Assembly (NCBI RefSeq): GCF_004766055.1
Contig: NZ_SPQR01000003.1
Coordinates: forward strand, 1-64,000
Direction: 5' to 3'
From: Desulfosporosinus sp. Sb-LF
GTDB taxonomy: Bacteria; Bacillota; Desulfitobacteriia; Desulfitobacteriales; Desulfitobacteriaceae
Length of the DNA: 64,000 nt
Shown: positions 48,501 to 59,051 of the stretch, in pieces
Layout of the letters: the number at the start of each line of letters is the position of its first letter
Position numbering within the stretch: position 1 is the stretch's first letter
Notes under the pieces: generated by a model
Databases searched by the model: none
Seen by the model: the letters and a program-made list of their open reading frames with translations, nothing else
Told to the model about the DNA's origin: nothing
Position numbers and translations under genes: made by a program

Positions 48501-49273
48501 TACCCCCGTCCTCCTTTATTAATCGCAAGGTTGCGAGGGTCTTCCGAGGCTTCGTGTTCAACGTAATAAATGAAAAGATCATCTAAATTATCTCTCGATC
48601 CTCTTTTCTTCATATCTTCCGGCGATCCAAACGCGATCAACCTTCCATAAAAGACAAAACCCAAGTAATCACAACTGGCAGCTTCATCCATATAGTGAGT
48701 GCTGACCAGAATCGTCATCCCCTCTTTGGCAAGTTGATGAATCAAGTCCCAAAAAATCCGTCGAGAGACTGGATCCACTCCAGCCGTCGGTTCATCCAAA
48801 ATGAGTAGTTGCGGATTATGCAGTAAAGCACACGCCAAAGCCACTCTTTGCTTCCAACCACCCGAAAGAGAAGAGACCATTTGTGACGTTCGCTCGGCCA
48901 AGCCGATCCGTTCAATCACCCGTTCTTTCTGAGCACGGGCCATTTTTCCACGTAGATTGTATACCCCAGCATAGAAATCAAGATTCTCGCTTACGGTTAG
49001 ATCATCATAGAGGCTAAATTTTTGAGACATATAACCGATACGCTGTTTGATTTCTTCAGGCTGAGTTCTAACGTCGTAGCCAAGCACTGTAGCCTGCCCC
49101 TCCGTTGGCACCAGGACTCCACAAACCATGCGGATAATGGTTGTTTTTCCAGCGCCATTCGGCCCAACAAAACCCATAATCGCTCCGGTAGGAAGTTGAA
49201 AGGTTACTCCCCGAACCGCTGTATAAGTACCAAACCGTTTAACCAAACTCTGGCAATCAATGGCCATATCCAT
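48500..49273 (-). CDS. ABC-2 exporter ATP-binding protein
   Basis: This cytoplasmic ATPase drives the adjacent permease. The 257 residues show Walker A FVGPNGAGKTTIIR, Q-loop GYMSQKFSLYDDLTV, signature SSLSGGWKQRVALACAL, Walker B LLILDEPTAGVDP and the H-loop in LVSTHYMDEA. GAGGAG is eight bases before the ATG at 49273; an in-frame GTG at 49282 lies within that site. The DrrA-like form fits drug or toxic-compound export. Confidence 0.9.
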   Translation of the reverse strand: MDMAIDCQSLVKRFGTYTAVRGVTFQLPTGAIMGFVGPNGAGKTTIIRMVCGVLVPTEGQATVLGYDVRTQPEEIKQRIGYMSQKFSLYDDLTVSENLDFYAGVYNLRGKMARAQKERVIERIGLAERTSQMVSSLSGGWKQRVALACALLHNPQLLILDEPTAGVDPVSRRIFWDLIHQLAKEGMTILVSTHYMDEAASCDYLGFVFYGRLIAFGSPEDMKKRGSRDNLDDLFIYYVEHEASEDPRNLAINKGGRG

Positions 49274-49286
49274 TTGCCTCACTCCT

Positions 49287-50303
49287 CTATCGCAGGGTCA
49301 CATCTGCAGGCATACCCGCTTTCAACTGATCTTTACCTTCGGTAATACTAAGTTTAACGGCATAGACGGTGGTTGTTCGTTCCTCTTTCGTCTGTACGTT
49401 CTTAGGAGTGAATTCTGCCTGGTTACTTATATATTGAATTTGTCCTTTGAACGTTTTTCCAGGGTAAGAATCCACAGCGATCGAAGCTTCTTCTCCCACT
49501 TTTACCTGGCTAAGCTTTGCTTCAGGGACATATATTTTAATCCACAAATCCAACGGATCAAGCATCGTCACCAACGTTGTACCAGGATTGACAACCTGAC
49601 CTAACTCGACATGCTTGTAAAGAACTTGACCGCTTGACGGACTCTTAATAGTTAGTTTGTTTATACTCAGCTCTGCAGCTTTAACGGATTGGGCTGTAAT
49701 ATCAACAGCCGCTTTCTGGGCCTGAATCGCAGGTTGTGTGTTACCAGCTTGCGCTTGGTCTAGACTAGCCTGAGCAGCACTAACATTTGCTTGTGCACCC
49801 TCATACTGAGCTTTGAGTGTGTCAAGTTTGTTTTGCTGAGCATCCACAATTTGCTTACTTATGGAACCAGCCGCGTAGAGTTTTTGATCATTGGTGAGAT
49901 TATTCTCTTCGAACTGAAGATTCGGGGCTAAAGCCGCTGCATTAGCACTAGCAACTGTCAGCATTTCCTTAAGCCGTCGAATTTCTTCCGCCCGCGCTCC
50001 TCCCAAGAGGTCATTGAGTTTAGCTTGCGCCTGTGCCTGCTGGCTCTTCGCAGTATCCAAAGATATTTTAGCCTGACTGTCATCCAATTTGGCAATAATA
50101 TCGCCCGCTTTAATGAGCTGACCTTCATGCACCAGCAGTTCGACGATTCTGCCGCCCAACTCTGGCTGCACAGGAAGTTCCGTACCTTCAATCGTCCCAG
50201 AATACGTATTAGTCTCCGTAGAGTGGTTAAAATATCTGTTACCCCAGATCGACAGGGTAATGAGGACTAGAGCAATGACAACAATCGTGATTTTCTTTCT
50301 CAT
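49287..50303 (-). CDS. HlyD-family membrane fusion protein
   Basis: This 338-residue adaptor is tethered by one N-terminal helix (about residues 5-21). A biotinyl-lipoyl-like half motif (VQPELGGRIVELLVHEGQLIKAG) begins the body. A long alpha-hairpin rich in Ala, Gln and Asn follows, then the second lipoyl half (KSPSSGQVLYKHVELGQVV) and a beta-barrel. It should link the ABC-2 exporter to the cell envelope. GGGGGAG is before the ATG at 50303; the frame extends to 50327 without a better site. It resembles YhiI/YbhG. Confidence 0.9.
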   Translation of the reverse strand: MRKKITIVVIALVLITLSIWGNRYFNHSTETNTYSGTIEGTELPVQPELGGRIVELLVHEGQLIKAGDIIAKLDDSQAKISLDTAKSQQAQAQAKLNDLLGGARAEEIRRLKEMLTVASANAAALAPNLQFEENNLTNDQKLYAAGSISKQIVDAQQNKLDTLKAQYEGAQANVSAAQASLDQAQAGNTQPAIQAQKAAVDITAQSVKAAELSINKLTIKSPSSGQVLYKHVELGQVVNPGTTLVTMLDPLDLWIKIYVPEAKLSQVKVGEEASIAVDSYPGKTFKGQIQYISNQAEFTPKNVQTKEERTTTVYAVKLSITEGKDQLKAGMPADVTLR

Positions 50304-50330
50304 GTTTCTCCCCCTTCTCCTCTTCATGAC

Positions 50331-51002
50331 CTACGACTGTATTTGGGTTCCCCGCAGAAAAATGTCCACAATGGCTCTAAGTTCCTGCCGATTGTCTTTT
50401 CCCTGTTCACGTTCTGGAAACAGCGAACGGGATACAAGATAAATCACAACTGCTCCGACGATGCTACGCATCATTGTCCAGGCATCCAGGTCGTCTCTCA
50501 ATTCCCCTTTGAATTGACGCTGCTGTAAAAAAGCTAAAAATGATTCCTGAACGCGCCCTACCACATCATTAATCAAGGCATCCTTCAGTTCAGGATGAAA
50601 ATTTGCTTCAATGATTACAATACGAAGTAAGGGCCATAAGGCCGTGACATGTTTTTGACGATCTTCAAGTATGAGTAGGAGCACATCTTCCATGGGTAAA
50701 TGATCATATTGCAACAGGAGATCGTGCAGAGAATTATCTACTCCTGGACCAATAAAATTTTGCACCAGGGGAATTAACGTTGCCAACAAAATTTCCTTCT
50801 TTGTTTTAAAGTGTCGAAAGATGGTACCTTCCGCAACTCCAGCTACACGAGCGATCTCGCTGGTAGTGGATGCACTGTATCCTTTTTCTGTGAATACTGT
50901 AAGTGCAGCTTTTAGTATTTTCCATTGTTTGTCTGTTAATTCCCCATACAATCGTTCTCCCCCTAACCCGAAGTGTTGAAAAATAGGTATTTGATCAGAC
51001 AT
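50331..51002 (-). CDS. TetR-family repressor of the efflux operon
   Basis: This 223-residue regulator has an N-terminal helix-turn-helix with ALTVFTEKGYSASTTSEIARVAG, quoted in part, followed by VAEGTIFRHFKTKKEIL, the typical TetR recognition helix. The C-terminal ligand domain is unrelated to characterised ones by eye. It is the first gene of tetR-hlyD-ABC-ABC2, overlaps no gene and likely represses its own operon. GAGGG is nine bases before the ATG at 51002; the ATG at 51017 has no site. Palindromic ATGAGT/ACTCAT boxes upstream are its probable operator. Confidence 0.88.
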   Translation of the reverse strand: MSDQIPIFQHFGLGGERLYGELTDKQWKILKAALTVFTEKGYSASTTSEIARVAGVAEGTIFRHFKTKKEILLATLIPLVQNFIGPGVDNSLHDLLLQYDHLPMEDVLLLILEDRQKHVTALWPLLRIVIIEANFHPELKDALINDVVGRVQESFLAFLQQRQFKGELRDDLDAWTMMRSIVGAVVIYLVSRSLFPEREQGKDNRQELRAIVDIFLRGTQIQS

Positions 51003-51060
51003 TAAATAATCCCTCATTTACATGTTTAGTGATCCATTAATTTAGAGATAAGATATATGC

Positions 51061-51069
51061 ATTATACCA
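51061..51069 (-). promoter_or_regulatory. Extended -10 promoter of the tetR operon
   Basis: On the minus strand TTGGTATAAT gives an extended -10 box 59 bases before the tetR start. Confidence 0.5.
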
Positions 51070-51087
51070 AAATATTCCCTAAAGATA

Positions 51088-51134
51088 AATGAGTAATTAA
51101 ATTAATTATGATAGTGTTTACTCATTAAATGAGT
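51088..51134. promoter_or_regulatory. Candidate TetR operator
   Basis: ACTCATTAAATGAGT (51120-51134) is a 15-base palindrome. A third ATGAGT half-site is at 51089-51094, forming a larger inverted repeat with ACTCAT. It lies upstream of the tetR -10 and near the start of the divergent helicase transcript. Confidence 0.45.
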
Positions 51135-51302
51135 GACACCTCTATAGAAATCTTAGATGCATAAAGATCCGACACCTTTGACCTTCAGATGATTTCGAGT
51201 TTTTAGCGGGATTAATTAGACTAGCGGGTGACAATTATGATATTCTTAACTGATAACCTCAAACTATTCTAAAGACTAATACCTGCAAAGGAGTCTTTCT
51301 TC

Positions 51303-54300
51303 ATGCCTCGCTTTAACATTACTGAGAAACAAATTCTAGATCTAGCTGATAATGACCACGTCTACAAAAAGGGCGTTTCTTATTACATGGACAATAGGGT
51401 CAGCAATTTCGTTTTCTCTTCTGAGAAAAGTATGGTCAACGCTTCTGTGGTTGTCGGATTACATTATACCGTGCAGGTATCATTTGATAAAGATACCTCT
51501 ATACGCTCATACCGCTGCAATTGCCTGGGCTTTGCAGACTATCCTGGTGCCTGCAAACATGTCATTGCCGTGTTAAAAGCAGCTCAGCAAAAGTTGCCAT
51601 TAGCCTGGCCTAACCCCGTGGTCCAGAACCGCGTTGTCGAAGACCTTCTGGCTGTCTTTGCCAATCATCATACAGACTCCCCCCAAGACGAGCTGAACCT
51701 AAATGTAGAGCTGCTAATCATGCCCGGACATCGTCTTTCTGCCCACTTGCAACTTAAACTGGGTCTACAGCGCCTCTATGTCGTCAAAGACATTGGCCAA
51801 TTACTTACTTCTTTAAAAACAGGGCGATCCCTAGAATTCGGCAAGCAGTTCACACTTGAACCGTCACGCCAGGCCTTTAAAGAGGAAGATCAAGCCCTGA
51901 TCTCCATGCTGCAAGAAATGTTTGAGCAACATACAGCCTTAACCGAAATGCAAGGCCCTTTTTATTCCACGACCCTACTAAGTCAAAAGTCTGTACCCTT
52001 GAGTGGCTATTATTTAAAAAAGTTTCTGGACGCTTTAGGGGATAAGCCGTTTCTATGGAACATCGGTTCTGCTAATCCGCAAACCTCCCAGATTATTCGG
52101 CAAGGGATGCCTATGGAATTCTCACTTCAAGCCCAAGGTCAGGATCTAACCTTGGCCCTAGGCAATGAAGAAGTGCCCCTCCAACTAACCCCCGATGGAA
52201 GCTATTACGCATACCGGCAGAACATCTACCTTGCTTCTACAACACAAAAAGACCTTCTTCCTCCAATTCTAACTGCGCTTCGCAAAGGATCTATGACTAA
52301 TCTATTGATCCCTGCCGCACAGAAAGAGTTTTTTGCCTCAGAGGCCCTGCCTCTAATCTGGAAACTGGGACAAGTGACTATTGAGCCCACACTCGGAGAG
52401 AAATTTAACCAGGAAACTCTAGAGGCCAAAATTTATTTTGATCGTGCGCACGATTTGGACGATATGGGTATCACTGCTCGCGTGGCTTTTCACTATGGCG
52501 CGACCACCATCAACCCGTTTGCCTCTTCCCGTGAAACCAGCAATGAGTCAGCTTCCAATGAAGTTATCCTTATCCGATCTGTAGAGCAAGAACGACAAAT
52601 CCTGAACATTCTTGAACAAGCCGATTTTATTGTCTCTAAGGGTAAAATCCACCTTGAAGAGGATGATAAAATCTTTGAATTCACGGTGAACTGGCTTCCT
52701 AAACTTCGAGACCTTGCCGAATTATACTATTCCGATCAATTTAAACTTAAAATTCGAACCTCTACCACATTCTCAGGCCAGGTTCGTCTGAATGAAACTC
52801 TGGATATCTTAGAAATATCATTCCAATACACCGAGATTGCTCATGACGAATTAACGGACATTTTTCATTCTCTTCATTTAAAGAAAAAATATCATCGCCT
52901 TCGAGACGGCTCCTTTCTTGATTTGAACCAGCCCGAGTTAGATGCCGTCTCTCAACTCATTGAAAACTTGGACCTGAGCGCCGATGATCTCAACAACAAA
53001 CTCCTCAGTCTGCCGAAGTATAGAGCCCTGTATATCGACAGTTTCTTACGCCAGGCCAACCTGCCAGGAGTGCAACGCAACAAAGCGTTCAAGCAATTGG
53101 TTCAAAGCATCCTAGAGCCTCAGGACGGGGAGTTTGAAATTCCAGGAGAGCTTCAGCATATCTTGCGAGATTACCAGAAAACCGGCTTTAAATGGTTAAA
53201 AACTCTGGCCTCGTATGGACTTGGCGGTATCTTAGCCGATGACATGGGGCTTGGTAAGACATTACAGGTCCTCTCCTTCATTTTGTCAGAAAAGCCGACA
53301 GCTACCCACCCCGCATTGGTCATCGCCCCCACATCGTTGATCTACAACTGGCAAGAGGAAGCGAAGAAGTTCACCCCAACCTTGCAAGTGTTGGTCGTCG
53401 AAGGCACTCCCCAGGAACGGGAGGCTCTATTGATCGATATTAACCAATGGGATCTTGTGGTTACCTCTTACCCCGTATTACGGCGAGATATTGAGAAATT
53501 CACCGAATTTGACTTTTCCTATTGTTTTCTAGATGAGGCACAGCACACCAAAAACCCCCAAACCCTTAACGCCAAGTCCGTCCAGAAGATTCGGGCCAAA
53601 GGTTATTTTGCACTAACGGGCACGCCCATTGAGAACTCACTTTCGGAACTTTGGTCCCTCTTTAATTTCATCATGCCTGGCTATCTTCTCTCCCACCAGG
53701 AGTTCCGCAAGAAATACGAACTGCCAATCATCAAGGATGCGGACTCCAAATCACTGGAAGAACTAAGCCGTCATGCCAACCCCTTTATTATGCGAAGGCT
53801 TAAGAAAGATGTCCTCAAGGAACTGCCCGACAAGATCGAAACCCAGCTTAATGCTCCTTTAACAGAAGAACAAAAAAAGTTATACTTAGCCTATTTACAC
53901 GAAGCAAAAGGGCAAATAGCCCAAGAAATTGCCGCCGTGGGTTTTAGCAAAAGCCAAATGAAGATATTGGCAGCTTTAACTAGGCTGAGGCAAATTTGCT
54001 GTCATCCAGCTATGTTTTTAGAGAATTATAGCGGAGATAGCGGCAAAATGCTGTTATTACAGGAACTATTAGCCGATGCTCTAGGCAGTGGCCACCGTAT
54101 CCTTATTTTCTCCCAATTCACGACAATGCTCGATATCATCCAAAGTCATCTAGCCTCGGAAGGCATTGAACACTTCTATCTTTCGGGTTCGACCAAAGCG
54201 GCAGAACGCGTAAAAATGGCCAATTCCTTCAACTCAGGCCAAGGTAAAGTCTTCCTTATCTCTTTAAAAGCTGGCGGCACTGGCTTAAATCTCACCGGCG

Positions 54301-54554
54301 CCGACATGGTCATTCACTACGATCCCTGGTGGAACCCCGCAGTGGAAGACCAAGCAACTGATAGGGCTCACCGCATCGGTCAAGAAAACGCAGTTCAGGT
54401 GATCAAACTTATTACCCAGGGAACCGTCGAAGAAAAAATTAACGCTTTACAAACTAAGAAAAAAACGTTAATTGATTCCGTAATTCAACCGGGAGAAACT
54501 ATGCTTTCTAAATTATCCGAAAAAGAACTGAGAGAGCTTTTTGATTTGGCATAG
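51303..54554 (+). CDS. SWIM zinc-finger SNF2-family helicase
   Basis: This 1083-residue Swi2/Snf2 ATPase is predicted to move along double-stranded DNA or remodel nucleoprotein. The N-terminal SWIM finger (YRCNCLGFADYPGACKHVIA) has CxC...CxH zinc ligands at about residues 62-80. A long bacterial SNF2-associated middle region follows. The ATPase core starts around 620: ILADDMGLGKTLQVLSF, motif II LDEAQHTKNP, motif III LTGTPIENSLSELW. The second lobe has RILIFSQFTTMLD and motif VI DRAHRIGQ. The role in bacteria is unknown; some relatives sit in defence islands, but the neighbours here give no such sign. AAAGGAG precedes the ATG. Confidence 0.92.
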   Translation: MPRFNITEKQILDLADNDHVYKKGVSYYMDNRVSNFVFSSEKSMVNASVVVGLHYTVQVSFDKDTSIRSYRCNCLGFADYPGACKHVIAVLKAAQQKLPLAWPNPVVQNRVVEDLLAVFANHHTDSPQDELNLNVELLIMPGHRLSAHLQLKLGLQRLYVVKDIGQLLTSLKTGRSLEFGKQFTLEPSRQAFKEEDQALISMLQEMFEQHTALTEMQGPFYSTTLLSQKSVPLSGYYLKKFLDALGDKPFLWNIGSANPQTSQIIRQGMPMEFSLQAQGQDLTLALGNEEVPLQLTPDGSYYAYRQNIYLASTTQKDLLPPILTALRKGSMTNLLIPAAQKEFFASEALPLIWKLGQVTIEPTLGEKFNQETLEAKIYFDRAHDLDDMGITARVAFHYGATTINPFASSRETSNESASNEVILIRSVEQERQILNILEQADFIVSKGKIHLEEDDKIFEFTVNWLPKLRDLAELYYSDQFKLKIRTSTTFSGQVRLNETLDILEISFQYTEIAHDELTDIFHSLHLKKKYHRLRDGSFLDLNQPELDAVSQLIENLDLSADDLNNKLLSLPKYRALYIDSFLRQANLPGVQRNKAFKQLVQSILEPQDGEFEIPGELQHILRDYQKTGFKWLKTLASYGLGGILADDMGLGKTLQVLSFILSEKPTATHPALVIAPTSLIYNWQEEAKKFTPTLQVLVVEGTPQEREALLIDINQWDLVVTSYPVLRRDIEKFTEFDFSYCFLDEAQHTKNPQTLNAKSVQKIRAKGYFALTGTPIENSLSELWSLFNFIMPGYLLSHQEFRKKYELPIIKDADSKSLEELSRHANPFIMRRLKKDVLKELPDKIETQLNAPLTEEQKKLYLAYLHEAKGQIAQEIAAVGFSKSQMKILAALTRLRQICCHPAMFLENYSGDSGKMLLLQELLADALGSGHRILIFSQFTTMLDIIQSHLASEGIEHFYLSGSTKAAERVKMANSFNSGQGKVFLISLKAGGTGLNLTGADMVIHYDPWWNPAVEDQATDRAHRIGQENAVQVIKLITQGTVEEKINALQTKKKTLIDSVIQPGETMLSKLSEKELRELFDLA

Positions 54555-54791
54555 CACCGCATTCGCGGAAGCACATGGACTCTCATGCTGCATTCATCGG
54601 AGGAGGAAGTACGCATACAACACTAGGAACATCCTGTTCCGTGCATGTTCGTTATTGCGTTTCTTAACACCTAGGCGTCTGCGCTCATTGACGCAAATTC
54701 TCCGCAATATCTAATCTAAGAAACTTTCACTGGGCCTGGTAGATGGGGTTTGGAACGTTTTGAGGATCTGAAGAAAAAAATACTAACAGAT
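54555..54791. other. Gap after the helicase gene
   Basis: No ORF with a ribosome binding site and no strong hairpin is seen here until the terminator at 54792. Confidence 0.4.
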
Positions 54792-54833
54792 AGTAGAAAA
54801 AAGCACCTAGTAAAACAGGTGCTTTTTTCTACT
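54792..54833. terminator. Terminator between helicase and chemoreceptor genes
   Basis: A 17-bp perfect stem (54792-54808 with 54817-54833) with A6/T6 arms and an 8-base loop serves both converging genes. It is 237 bases beyond the helicase stop. Confidence 0.8.
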
Positions 54834-54966
54834 TGATTTTTATTGATTGATTTATAAGCGATATTGAGCGAATTCAGGCAATGAAGCGTTTAATCACGAC
54901 AAACAGGACTTGTCCCTAGATTGTATTGACGCCGAAGTCCATTGATAGCATGATAGCTATGAACGC

Positions 54967-56706
54967 CTAAATCTTAAATTTAGCAACAGCACTCATTAGG
55001 CTTTCCCCGAGCTTAGCTAAGCTTTCAGCGGATTGACTTACTGATACCATAGTAGCAGCTTGTTCCTCAGAAGCGGCGGAAACCTCTTCTGCACTGGCTG
55101 CACTTTGCTCAGCAATTACGCCTATACTTTCCACTGCTGTAACGGTTTGAGTGGTCCCGCTGGCCATTTGCTGTGACGCGGCTGTTACCTGCCGAATCTG
55201 TTCAACAACTGTGTTGATCTCTTCAACAATGGTACGGAAGGAATTCCCCGCTAAATTAACCGCTTCGACTCCCGCGTCCACTTCTCCCTTACCTTTTTCC
55301 ATCATATTGACGGCACGTTCCGTCTCTCGTTGAATATTTCCAATTAATATGGCTATCTGAGTTGCGGATGTCGATGATTGTTCCGCTAATTTCCGTACCT
55401 CTTCAGCGACAACAGCAAAGCCTCGCCCTTGTTCACCAGCACGTGCAGCCTCAATGGCCGCATTTAAAGCTAGTAAGTTAGTCTGTTCGGCAATTCCCTT
55501 AATGACATCGACGATTTGTCCGATCTGCTGGGATTGATCTCCCAGCTTAAATACTGCTTCACCTGTTTGCGTCGATACTTCTCGGATATGCTCTATTTTC
55601 TGCACAGCATTTTCCGCCTGAAGAGCCCCTAATTCAGCAGCCTGTGCTGCCTTTCCACTACTTTGGCTAGCGATTTCCGCATTCGCGGCTACCTGTTGGG
55701 CACTAGCTGACAACTGCTCGATGACAACACCAGTATCCTTCACTGATGTCGCCTGGTTTGTCGCCCCCGACGCGAGTTGAGCTAGAGTGTCAGAAACCTG
55801 TTCACTTGCAGCAGTCGCTTCCTCCGCTGCAGCTGATAATTCTTGACTAGTTGCCGCCACACTTTCAGACTGTGTTAGAACTTCTCCAATAACTTCTCTT
55901 AGCGAATGCACCATCTCACCAACAGCTCGGGATAGAACACCGATTTCATCTCTATTTCTGATTTCAGGCATTTCCACGTTCAAGTCTCCATCAGCCACGG
56001 CTTGTGCGACCTTCGTGACTGCAGATAGAGGACGACTAATATGTCGCGCCAGCATAATGGCCAAAACCGTTCCCCCGATCAAGGCAATTGCTACGAAAAT
56101 AATAAGAAGTCTTATAACAGAACTCTTTTTGGCATCCGCATTTGCAACAGCTTGGGCCCCTCCAGTAGCCATAAAAGCCATCTGATCTTCCATATTTTTT
56201 AGGAGGAGTTCAAAACTTGCTTTGCTCTTATCCGTTAGTATAGGACGGGCCTCAACATCCTTACCAACCTCCACCAACTTCCAAATTTGGTCAGCATCCG
56301 CCATATAGGCATTAAATGATTGCCGCATTGCTTGATTTCTTGCTTTCCCCTCCGAAGTTGTTACGTATTGTTCATATGTGGTAAAATCATTCTCCCATTT
56401 GGTTTTAAAATTTAGGAATTGAGCTTTATCGTCCTGAAAAACTCTCGCATCAGCCCGCATTGTAAATCCTAACAAAAGAGTGCGCCGAGTGTCTTCTGTA
56501 TCCTCAACCACTTGTGCCAAGGAACTTGTTCCTTTCAACCAATGCCCACCTAAATCCTCTGCTCCTCGATTGATCTGATAAACACCGTAATAACCCACGC
56601 CCCCTACCAGCAGAGTAAGTAACAAAACAGCCAAAAAGCCTAACTGTAATTTAATTCGTATTCCATAGTTAATGACCGATTTTGTTGTTCCAATCTCTTT
56701 GTCCAT
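54967..56706 (-). CDS. Methyl-accepting chemotaxis protein with four-helix-bundle sensor
   Basis: This 579-residue chemoreceptor has a transmembrane helix at about 21-43. An extracellular four-helix bundle (4HB_MCP type, with [17 protein letters not shown]-like text near 70, here [13 protein letters not shown]) follows. A second helix lies at about 190-211, then a HAMP domain and the MCP signalling coil with tip [20 protein letters not shown]. It senses an unknown ligand. The GGAG site is 13 bases before the ATG, a little far. It is separate from the other receptor in the window, whose sensor domain differs. Confidence 0.9.
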   Translation of the reverse strand: MDKEIGTTKSVINYGIRIKLQLGFLAVLLLTLLVGGVGYYGVYQINRGAEDLGGHWLKGTSSLAQVVEDTEDTRRTLLLGFTMRADARVFQDDKAQFLNFKTKWENDFTTYEQYVTTSEGKARNQAMRQSFNAYMADADQIWKLVEVGKDVEARPILTDKSKASFELLLKNMEDQMAFMATGGAQAVANADAKKSSVIRLLIIFVAIALIGGTVLAIMLARHISRPLSAVTKVAQAVADGDLNVEMPEIRNRDEIGVLSRAVGEMVHSLREVIGEVLTQSESVAATSQELSAAAEEATAASEQVSDTLAQLASGATNQATSVKDTGVVIEQLSASAQQVAANAEIASQSSGKAAQAAELGALQAENAVQKIEHIREVSTQTGEAVFKLGDQSQQIGQIVDVIKGIAEQTNLLALNAAIEAARAGEQGRGFAVVAEEVRKLAEQSSTSATQIAILIGNIQRETERAVNMMEKGKGEVDAGVEAVNLAGNSFRTIVEEINTVVEQIRQVTAASQQMASGTTQTVTAVESIGVIAEQSAASAEEVSAASEEQAATMVSVSQSAESLAKLGESLMSAVAKFKI

Positions 56707-56952
56707 GATTTTAATGTCACTCCGTTTCCCTCTCGAATCCCTTTAAACCTTGTATTTCTACATGGAAATCTTATAACCTCTTTTTTGTAATAAAATTTGC
56801 TAATAGTACCAGCAAAAAACATCTTATTATGAAACTTCAGGTAAATAACGTTTAAATCGTTCAATTTGTCGAGGGAGAAGGATTATTTTTGTAAAACGAG
56901 AATAATAATAAAGCCTTATAACTGAAATAATTTCTGAGAGAAGGTGAATCGT

Positions 56953-58017
56953 TTGATCAACGCGCAAATGCAAAGCGCGACTGAATTCCTAAGTCTTTTA
57001 TCGAGTAGTTCAGGAGTTTCGGGCTATGAAGCGCCTATCGCTTCTTTGGTTATGGAACGATTTAAGACTTTAGCAGCTGAAGTGCATAGCGATACATTTG
57101 GCAATGTTTACGCCCTAAAAAAAGGCAACGGACGACGTGCCAAAGTCATGTTAGCTGCTCATATGGATGAAATCGGCCTTATCGTAAAAAAGATTGATCC
57201 CCGTGGTTTCATAAGTATAGCTTCAATTGGTGGGGTCGATCAGAGGACCCTCTTGTCTCAAGAAGTACTCGTTCATGGACACCAAACCATTCCTGGTATT
57301 ATTGGCACCATGCCCCCCCACCTTCTTCAAATTAGCGACACGGAAAAAGCCGTTAAAATGGAAGAAATGGCTCTTGATGTTGGACTTTCTCCTACTAAAA
57401 TCAAGGAGCTCATTCAAGTCGGCGATACTATCACCCTACGACGCGAAACCCATTCTTTGCTTAATAACGTCCTGGCAGGAAAATCGTTGGACGATCGAGC
57501 TGGTGTCGTTGTAATGATGGTTTGCCTAGAGGAACTTTCTCGATTACACCATGCGCATGATGTGATCGCAGTAGCAACTGCGCAAGAAGAAGTTGGAGTT
57601 CGAGGAGCGCTTACCAGTGCTTATACGCTTAATCCAGATCTAGCCGTGGCTATTGATGTAACCCATGCAAGCACTCCTGATACTAAGGGGCAAGTAACGA
57701 TCGAATTAGGCAAGGGACCTGCCGTTGCACTCGGCCCAAATATCCATCCCTCAATCTTTCGCCACCTCTCAGAAACTGCCCGAGAGCATCGTTTACCCAT
57801 TCAAATTGAACCAATCCCTGGAGTCACAGGAACCGATGCTTGGGCTATCCAAGTAACCCAAGCAGGTATTCCCACGGGACTCCTCTCAATTCCCCTACGT
57901 TATATGCATACCTCAGTAGAAACGCTCGACATGCAAGACGTGCTTAACTCAGGAAAACTACTGGCGCATTTTATTGCCTCCTTACCTGACGATTTGGAGG
58001 GATTTATATGTTATTAA
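56953..58017 (+). CDS. M42-family aminopeptidase, first of three
   Basis: This two-metal aminopeptidase (FrvX/YsdC/TET type) trims N-terminal residues from peptides in the cytoplasm. Metal and catalytic residues can be seen: His in LAAHMDEIGL, bridging Asp in KSLDDRAGVVV, catalytic and metal Glu in ATAQEEVGVRG, Asp in AVAIDVTHA and final His in RYMHTSVET. It is about 354 residues long. AGAAGGTG is six bases before a TTG at 56953. A GTG at 56944 overlaps that site and an ATG lies at 56968, so the start is uncertain. Its end overlaps the next gene by 10 bases. Confidence 0.9.
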   Translation: MINAQMQSATEFLSLLSSSSGVSGYEAPIASLVMERFKTLAAEVHSDTFGNVYALKKGNGRRAKVMLAAHMDEIGLIVKKIDPRGFISIASIGGVDQRTLLSQEVLVHGHQTIPGIIGTMPPHLLQISDTEKAVKMEEMALDVGLSPTKIKELIQVGDTITLRRETHSLLNNVLAGKSLDDRAGVVVMMVCLEELSRLHHAHDVIAVATAQEEVGVRGALTSAYTLNPDLAVAIDVTHASTPDTKGQVTIELGKGPAVALGPNIHPSIFRHLSETAREHRLPIQIEPIPGVTGTDAWAIQVTQAGIPTGLLSIPLRYMHTSVETLDMQDVLNSGKLLAHFIASLPDDLEGFICY

Positions 58018-59051
58018 AGAGTCTGAGCGAATTAAACGGTACCTCGGGGGCTGAACGTCTCGTGCGTGATTTCTTGCGCCAACAAATCGAACCTTATGTA
58101 GATTCAGTCATCATCGATAAAATGGGGAATTTGATTGCGACTAAAAATGGACATCGACCTGGTCCTAAGATCATGATTACCGCTCACATGGATGAGGTCG
58201 CGCTGATGATCGTCGAAATCACCAGCGACGGTTTTCTCAAATTCCGACCCGTCGGGGGAATTGACCCTCGAATCCTCGTCTCTAAGCCAGTTCTAATTAA
58301 CGAAACCATCATCGGAGTCATCGGGGCCAAAGCCATCCACTTACAAAAGCCCGCTGAACGCCAAAAAGCCTTACCCCTTGACCAACTTTACATTGACATA
58401 GGAGCTAAGTCCAAAGAAGAAGCTTCTAGTAAGGTCAAGCTCGGTGATTATGCCTATTTCATGACAAAATGCGAATCCTTTGGAGAAGGTCTTTACAAAG
58501 GAAAGGCCTTTGATGACCGGGTAGGATGCGCTATCTTAGTGGAGCTTCTGAAGAAGGACTATGATTTCCCCTTAGTCGCAGCATTTACAGTGCAAGAAGA
58601 GGTCGGCCTGCGGGGCGCTAAGGTCGCGGCTTATCATATCTCACCAGATTTCGCAATTGTCCTTGAGGGGACTGTGGCTGCGGATGTCTCAGATCGAGAA
58701 GAAGAAGGTTGGGTTACCGAAGTTGGTAAAGGTCCGGCTTGTTCTTTGATGGACAGGGCAACCCTATATACCCCCAAACACATCCAATGGGTTACAGACA
58801 TAGCCCGCCAGATGGGCATTCCTCTGCAGTTTCGACGCGGCTCCAGCGGCGGAAATGACGCAGGTTCTATTCATGTTAGTAAAATCGGAATTCCGACAGT
58901 TGTCTTAAGTGTTCCTTGTCGCTACATCCATTCCTGTGCCTCAGTCATTTCCGAAAAGGATTATGCTGCATGCCTCAACCTAGTGGATGAACTTTTGAAC
59001 GATCTCCCGCGTAAACTCAAAGCTAGCCCAGTGGATAAGGAGGACATATAA
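58008..59051 (+). CDS. M42-family aminopeptidase, second of three
   Basis: This 347-residue paralogue of its neighbours has the M42 metal set: ITAHMDEVALMIV, KAFDDRVGCAIL, FTVQEEVGLRGA and a final His in RYIHSCASV. At the position where the others have DVT it has VLEGTVAAD, so a glutamate replaces the aspartate ligand. That variant occurs in some M42 subgroups and may change metal or substrate preference. GGAGGG precedes the ATG, which overlaps the upstream stop. The last base of its stop is the first base of the next start. Confidence 0.9.
   Translation: MLLKSLSELNGTSGAERLVRDFLRQQIEPYVDSVIIDKMGNLIATKNGHRPGPKIMITAHMDEVALMIVEITSDGFLKFRPVGGIDPRILVSKPVLINETIIGVIGAKAIHLQKPAERQKALPLDQLYIDIGAKSKEEASSKVKLGDYAYFMTKCESFGEGLYKGKAFDDRVGCAILVELLKKDYDFPLVAAFTVQEEVGLRGAKVAAYHISPDFAIVLEGTVAADVSDREEEGWVTEVGKGPACSLMDRATLYTPKHIQWVTDIARQMGIPLQFRRGSSGGNDAGSIHVSKIGIPTVVLSVPCRYIHSCASVISEKDYAACLNLVDELLNDLPRKLKASPVDKEDI

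Noticed and set aside
51303-56706. SNF2 helicase and neighbours as a phage defence system
   Set aside because: No nuclease, methyltransferase or other defence partner lies in an operon with it. It stands alone with its own terminator.
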